A DNA stretch of 64,000 nt from Epichloe hybrida (taxonomy: Eukaryota; Ascomycota; Sordariomycetes; Hypocreales; Clavicipitaceae), in contig JAFEKR010000006.1 in NCBI GenBank assembly GCA_019022495.1, positions 124,001-188,000 on the forward strand, in the 5' to 3' direction. The position numbers and the translations under genes were made by a program. Below are positions 59,190 to 64,000 of the stretch, one piece after another. Below the pieces are notes generated by a model. That model did no database searches. It worked only from the letters and a program-made list of their open reading frames with translations, and was not told where the DNA came from. Position 1 is the stretch's first letter, and the number at the start of each line of letters is the position of its first letter.

Positions 59190-62100
59190 AATTAAAGAGG
59201 AAAGTAATGAATTTGGCAATGCTTTTGTTATCGTATCTGCCGGATTGTCGTTACTGTTAATCCACCTGACTTTATAGATCTTATGCCTTTTGTATAATTA
59301 ATAAAGAGCCATAATATCAATTATTAGTCTCTTCTCCTTTGTGGTTCCTAGCTTCACAAGATATTTATATAACGAAAAAGAATTAGTATAGAGAATCATA
59401 GGAATTTAAGGCATCTTTAATTAATCTGTAATCTAATATAGAGTTATGGAAATCATGTAGGTAATATCTACGCCTTGAACTATGCTATATAACTTAGAGG
59501 TAAGCGCGCTGTAAGTAACTCTCTTGCTCTTTGTTAAGCTATACGTGATAATATTACCTTTTATAATAAAGGTATTATTGTCTTGCATTATCTTGTTGCT
59601 AATTATAATTACGTATCCGATCTGTAAGCTTAAATCCTTGTTGTTAGTAAGTGATCTATCTACGAACATAAAGAGCTTTGCCTCTTTAAGAACCAAAGGA
59701 ATGTATTGTAGTCTGTGTTATTAATTCTTAATCTGCTATTTAAGGCATTTATTAAGGCATGTAATATCTTCTATAGAGGGCTCTTAGTGTTAAGCTGCAA
59801 TTAAAAGGTCATACGAAGCCTCTGGTTAACACATAGTTATAATATAGCTTCCTCGCGCTTATTACTCCATATAATCTTACTTTACCGTTAAGGATTGAGG
59901 ATTGACTTCCTTAATCTTTTAACTCTAACCTTTCTAGGTTAAGATTAGCGAATTATTAGTGTTTTAGGTTAAGATATAGCTATTAAAGATAAGGGGGTTC
60001 TTAGCGGTTAATTGTTGCTTTTCTTTAGCTATAAAATTAGCCTTCTAGAGCTCTTTCTCTTCTTTTTAGAAGAAGTTATTGTCGCTTAGGCCTAATGTAT
60101 TGTCGGTTTGTATTCTAATGATACTAAAGAGATTCTTATTATTTAGGGCTGTGATTAACAAGCAGGGATTGTAGGTTAAAGTCGTTATATTAAGGTTATC
60201 CCTATGGTAATAGAAGTACGTTACCTACCAGTGGGTTCTAGCCTCTATAATCCTATAAAGAGGTCTAATTAATTCGATTACAGTCCTTTCTAGAAAGAGA
60301 TATGCAATTTGCTTTGGCAGTCTTATGATAATTAGCCTCGTTAGCATTATGTGCGATTAAGTGTAGGCTTACGTAATATCACGAATCCAAAGGTAAATAC
60401 CTCTTTTTCTTAATGATAGAGCGATAGCTACGATAAGTCGTTGGCTTGCTTGTTGTATCATTAGCGATTGCGTTAGGATGAATTCCTTTCCTTTGTTATT
60501 ATGGCCTTGTATAATAAGATAAGATTTCTTGTACGGCGAGTCCATTCCTTTGCCTTTAATCTCTCTGACTATATAAGAATTAAAGATTCTATGACCTCCG
60601 TGCTTCACTAGGTTAAACTTAATAAATTTAAACACATTATAAGCTTGTAGAGCGTTAATCTTAGCTTAATTAGACTACTTAAAGGGTTTTCCTAGGGTTA
60701 TAATCCTTCCTTCTTAGCGGAGCTAAAGGGCAAGGTTCTAATCAGCCTCTTCCTTCACTATAAGGAATACTATACTTAGTATCCCTCTGGTTATAATCTC
60801 TTAAATAAAGGCCTCCTCTTAATCTTTATTTATAAGTATATAGAGCTAGACTAGGCTAACGTCCTTCTTAGGGCTATAAGGTTTTCTTTTCCTTACTTTT
60901 ATTCCTTTAGGGCATAGTAATAAGTCTTTAACTTAACAGCTTCCTCTTAGGGCCTTTTAGGCTTTATAAGCCTCTTTATTAGACTCTCTTACACTTATAA
61001 ATTACACTATAAGGGCCTTTCTTAGTCTCCCTTGCTTTCTCTTAGCTAGTATTTACTACTCTTTACTATCTTCTATTAGAGAATCTCTTTTATTAGTAGT
61101 GGTTAGTTATATAGTTACTTCTTCCTTTATATTACTAGGCTTTATCTCCTACTACTCTAGCGTGTCATAAGGCTTTATCTCCTACTACTCTAGTCCCTCT
61201 ATAATATATAGGTCTTTATAATAGGGCTTCACTACCATAAAGTAGAACTTTACTAGGCTATAGGGTATATTAATAGTATAGGTCTCTCTATTAGTAGCAA
61301 GCAGCTTATACAGGCTATACTAGCTACCTTTCTCTCTCCACATGTATATATTAGCCTATAGGGGTAGCTAATATATAGGCGCTATATTAGGGCCGTTCTA
61401 GGCTCTAAGGGCATTACAGACCTGCCATGAAGCTAGAAGATATTAGACTTCGTCTATTGCCTTACGAATTGCCTTAGCATATTAAATAATAGAGATGCTT
61501 AGCGGCGACTTATCTATTATCTATGGGTAGCCTCTGAAGACTAGTATAGTTAGGATAATACTATTTAGGCCTATAGAGTTATTAATAGCCTTAACAGCTA
61601 TTTAGAGGCGTTACTCTAGTATAAGATCTATTCTAATTAAGTCTGTAATAATATTATAGGCTTAGCATAGAGGTCCGTAGTATCTCTTAACCTTTCTAAT
61701 GCTATTATAAGCTTTAATTGGCATCTCACTGGTTTTAATTAATATTAATTAAGCATAATATCTAAACTTAGCGGAAGCGAAGTTATTACTAGCATTATGG
61801 ATAATCCAATCTAGAGGTCCGAGATATGTATTAATCTAATATTCGCGGATTACATCCTAGATATCTCAAGCCTTCTGCTTCTTTAGATTAAGGAATTAGG
61901 CTGCCTAGAATAATATTGCTAAATCAACAATGTGAAGCACTAGTCAGCTATCGATTTACATAATATTAACGATAATCTCATAGTTAAATTCGTAGTCATC
62001 TTTAATTATGAACTTAAATCAACTAGGGGCCTTTCTATGTATCTGGTAATAGTAGCAAACTTTAGTTAATTCCTTAATTACCTAGCGCTTAACTTTGTAA

Positions 62101-64000
62101 CCGGCTTAGTAAAGGATCTTTGTAAGTCATTAAATAGAAGGATAACTAAGTTAATAATATAATTAACAAATATCTCCTTCTAAAAGGTAGAAGGCAACTA
62201 TTTCCTTCACTTCTAGTAACTACTAAGGATATCCCTATTATCACATAATAGGTATAGTCTTATTACCTTAGATGAGCACGTTAGCAAGGTTATCAATCTT
62301 GACTTGCATCTTATTTATATTAGTGATTAAGAAGAGAAAGGGGGTAGCTGTGTTAAGGATGTAGAATTTAAGCTCTCTAAGTTCCGTAGGCACATAAAGG
62401 ATTTCTCTTATAACTACTAATCTAGCGCTAAATATAATAATTTAGGGTTTGTAAGGGGTTACCTTTAATAAAGGTATTAATCTTAATAGAGCCTTTACTT
62501 ATGCCTCTCCTACACTTAACTTTCCTATGGCGCTAGTATTAGGTATAATCCCTTTAAAAACCTCTTTGGAATAGCGTTCTTTAGAGATATAGTAAATTAA
62601 GCCTTTATTGTACTCTTATGGCTTGTAAAGCTCCTACCTAAGGAATGCGTGTTAGAAGGCTTAATTATTTAGGGTCGCAAGGATATTAACGTTAGTGGCG
62701 TTATGGTTAGTCTATAATCCGGAGCAGAAGAATTATGTAATGCTTAGGTATGCTATTAATAGTAGCTTCTCTATATTATTATTATTATCTTTAGCTTCTG
62801 CGCAGGCTAAAAGATATAATTCCTAATTCTAACCTAAGCCTTTATTAGGCTTATTATTATCCTACCCTTTATAGGAGGTAAGGAATACCTAGAATCTCTT
62901 CTTTAAAGGGGGTGTATAATATGTTTTACTAGCCTACTAGTAGTCCTTTTCCTTTTAATATTCTTTAGCGAAGTAATTAGAAGACTAGTAGCTGCTCTTA
63001 CCATATATAAAGCAGCGCTTAGTGCTTAGCTTAGGGCTTTGCCTATAATAGCTTCCTTTGCTGTAGGGGGATAATCACTATCTATACTAATAATTAGTGA
63101 ACATAGCCTCTAGAGGGTCTTCTTATTAGTACTAAAGGTATTAGGAGGACTTCTTATTTAATTCTGTAATAGTAATTACCTTACAGAGGTCTCTAGTAAG
63201 ACTCTTAAAGCCTATAGAGTGTATGTATTTTACTATTTAACATTCAGGCACACTAGCTATAGCATTTAAGGCTTACTTATAGAGTTTAGTATTTACTATC
63301 TTAGTAAGGTATAGGCCTCTATGGATTTTCTTAAGGGTTAATAATATAATCTTAAGGCACTTAAGCTTGCTTTTATTAGGGTTCCTCTTAATTATACTCT
63401 TTAGCGTTATACTACTTTATTTATAGTAATAGAATTACTAGTTACTTTCTATCTTAAAGCGTTAATAGACGTAAGTAATTATCTCTTTATAGGAATAGTT
63501 ATTCCTAAAGAGGTAATTAAGGTAGTATTACTTAGCATTACCTATTAATATAATAGGGAAAGCCTTCTAATAATGCGTTTAAGGAAGGTTAATTCTATTA
63601 CACTTATTTTCAAAGAGCGTAATCTTTAGCATTAAGAAGTTATATAGCTTTCCACTATAGCGGTCGCTATCCTTATACATCTTTATAAGCTCCAAGATCT
63701 TCTTTATAATCTAATCTTTAGAGGGGAATTACTATAAAGGCATAATTTGTTATGAATAATAGTCTACTAGTTATTCTTAATAACAATTATCCGGATGGAG
63801 CTATTAATATAATAGGGATTATTACGGGGGTTTTTATGAGGGTTTAAGCAATCTCTGGGGTTAGGGAAGGTTAATTTCTAGGGTAGGTTGTTAGGGCTAT
63901 TAATATTAAGGCTCTAGGGGTTTAGAAGATTATGGTTGTTTTTATAATCTTTCCTATAACTAAAGGGGTATTAAGGTTTAATAAAGCACTTTCTTAAGTA
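59190..64000 (-). pseudogene. Copia-3 gag-pol remnant
   Basis: From left to right in reverse order: RNase H, open at 59433-59696 (Phe-Val-Asp-Arg-Ser ... Phe-Ile-Ile-Lys-Gly-Asn-Ile-Ile-Thr-Tyr-Ser ... Lys-Ser-Lys-Arg-Val-Thr); RT, open at 60369-60635 (Phe-Lys-Phe-Ile-Lys-Phe ... Arg-Ile-Phe-Asn-Ser ... Ile-Leu-Thr-Gln-Ser ... Trp-Ile-Arg-Asp-Ile-Thr); integrase (about 61430-62200); protease site at 62532-62543 reading Asn-Thr-Ser for Asp-Thr-Gly; zinc-knuckle-like motif at 62973-63014 (C-X2-Y-X4-Y-X4-Y); gag to the edge. The open frames carry few stops, so this copy seems younger or less RIP-treated. Still not functional: the protease Asp and three zinc ligands are gone, and stops interrupt integrase and gag. 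Confidence 0.85.

Larger units (their letters stand above)
58703..64000 (-). mobile_element. Copia-3 element, minus strand, cut by the window end
   Basis: 3' LTR 58703-58958, then RNase H, RT, integrase, protease and gag on the minus strand to the window edge. Sequence differs clearly from Copia-1 and Copia-2, but the order and motifs are Ty1/Copia. The 5 bp to the left, cctac, is the expected TSD. Coding parts are less damaged than in the rest of the window: two frames of 87-88 codons stay open. Confidence 0.9.

Noticed and set aside
59038..59277. 79-codon plus-strand frame, and 59524-59724
   Set aside because: Both overlap the Copia-3 RNase H region, which reads on the minus strand with family motifs.

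Overview
The window contains no intact host gene. It is 64 kb of AT-rich, TpA-rich DNA made almost entirely of broken transposable elements nested inside one another. Every recognisable coding region carries many TAA/TAG codons where the family has Gln (CAA/CAG), Asp-to-Asn changes in catalytic DD pairs, and His/Cys-to-Tyr changes in zinc ligands. All are C-to-T or G-to-A transitions with strong loss of CpA/TpG. This is the signature of repeat-induced point mutation (RIP), so the source is most likely a filamentous ascomycete (Pezizomycotina). Two short introns (52 and 55 bp) with GTAAGT donors, CTAAC/CTAAT-like branch sites and TAG acceptors also look fungal. The setting is probably constitutive heterochromatin (pericentromere, subtelomere or an accessory region).

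Layout, left to right. 1-1720: 5' part of a minus-strand Ty1/Copia element (family Copia-1), sitting in a hAT-like DNA transposon (1721-2894). That transposon lies in a plus-strand Copia-2 element (2895-15296), which is split by a complete minus-strand chromovirus (Gypsy-b, 7475-14318, TSD CTAGC). 15297-17445: another minus Copia-1 fragment carrying a solo LTR of a different family (15621-15887, TSD GCAAT). 17446-17581: a plus-strand Copia-1 leader fragment. 17582-17923: left end of a second hAT-like element. 17924-26162: a minus Copia-1 fragment split by a complete minus Copia-2 (19368-25743, TSD GTATT). 26163-27385: left end of a third hAT-like element, with a transposase C-terminus on the minus strand, cut by a Copia-1 LTR at 27386.

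27386-58096 is a fusion of two minus Copia-1 elements joined at about 33733. Into its second half a plus-strand composite has inserted (37478-57489, TSD ATAAG). The composite holds one complete Copia-1 (37478-44281) nested in the 5' LTR of a second Copia-1, and this second copy is itself split by a complete minus chromovirus (Gypsy-a, 48480-55080, TSD GAACC). After a 606-bp spacer, a third Copia family (Copia-3, minus) runs from its 3' LTR at 58703 past the window end.

The LTR elements keep the expected gene order: gag, protease, integrase, RT and RNase H for Copia; gag, protease, RT, RNase H, integrase and chromodomain for Gypsy. None can encode a working protein as read. Points that may be new: (1) both chromoviruses carry a reading frame on the opposite strand between the chromodomain and the 3' LTR, and in Gypsy-a it contains a spliceosomal-type intron; (2) the three hAT-like ends share a CAGAGCATTG-type terminus followed by palindromic pentamer/hexamer islands and then a tandem-repeat array; (3) several rearrangements (nested self-insertion, element fusion at microhomology) can be resolved to the base.
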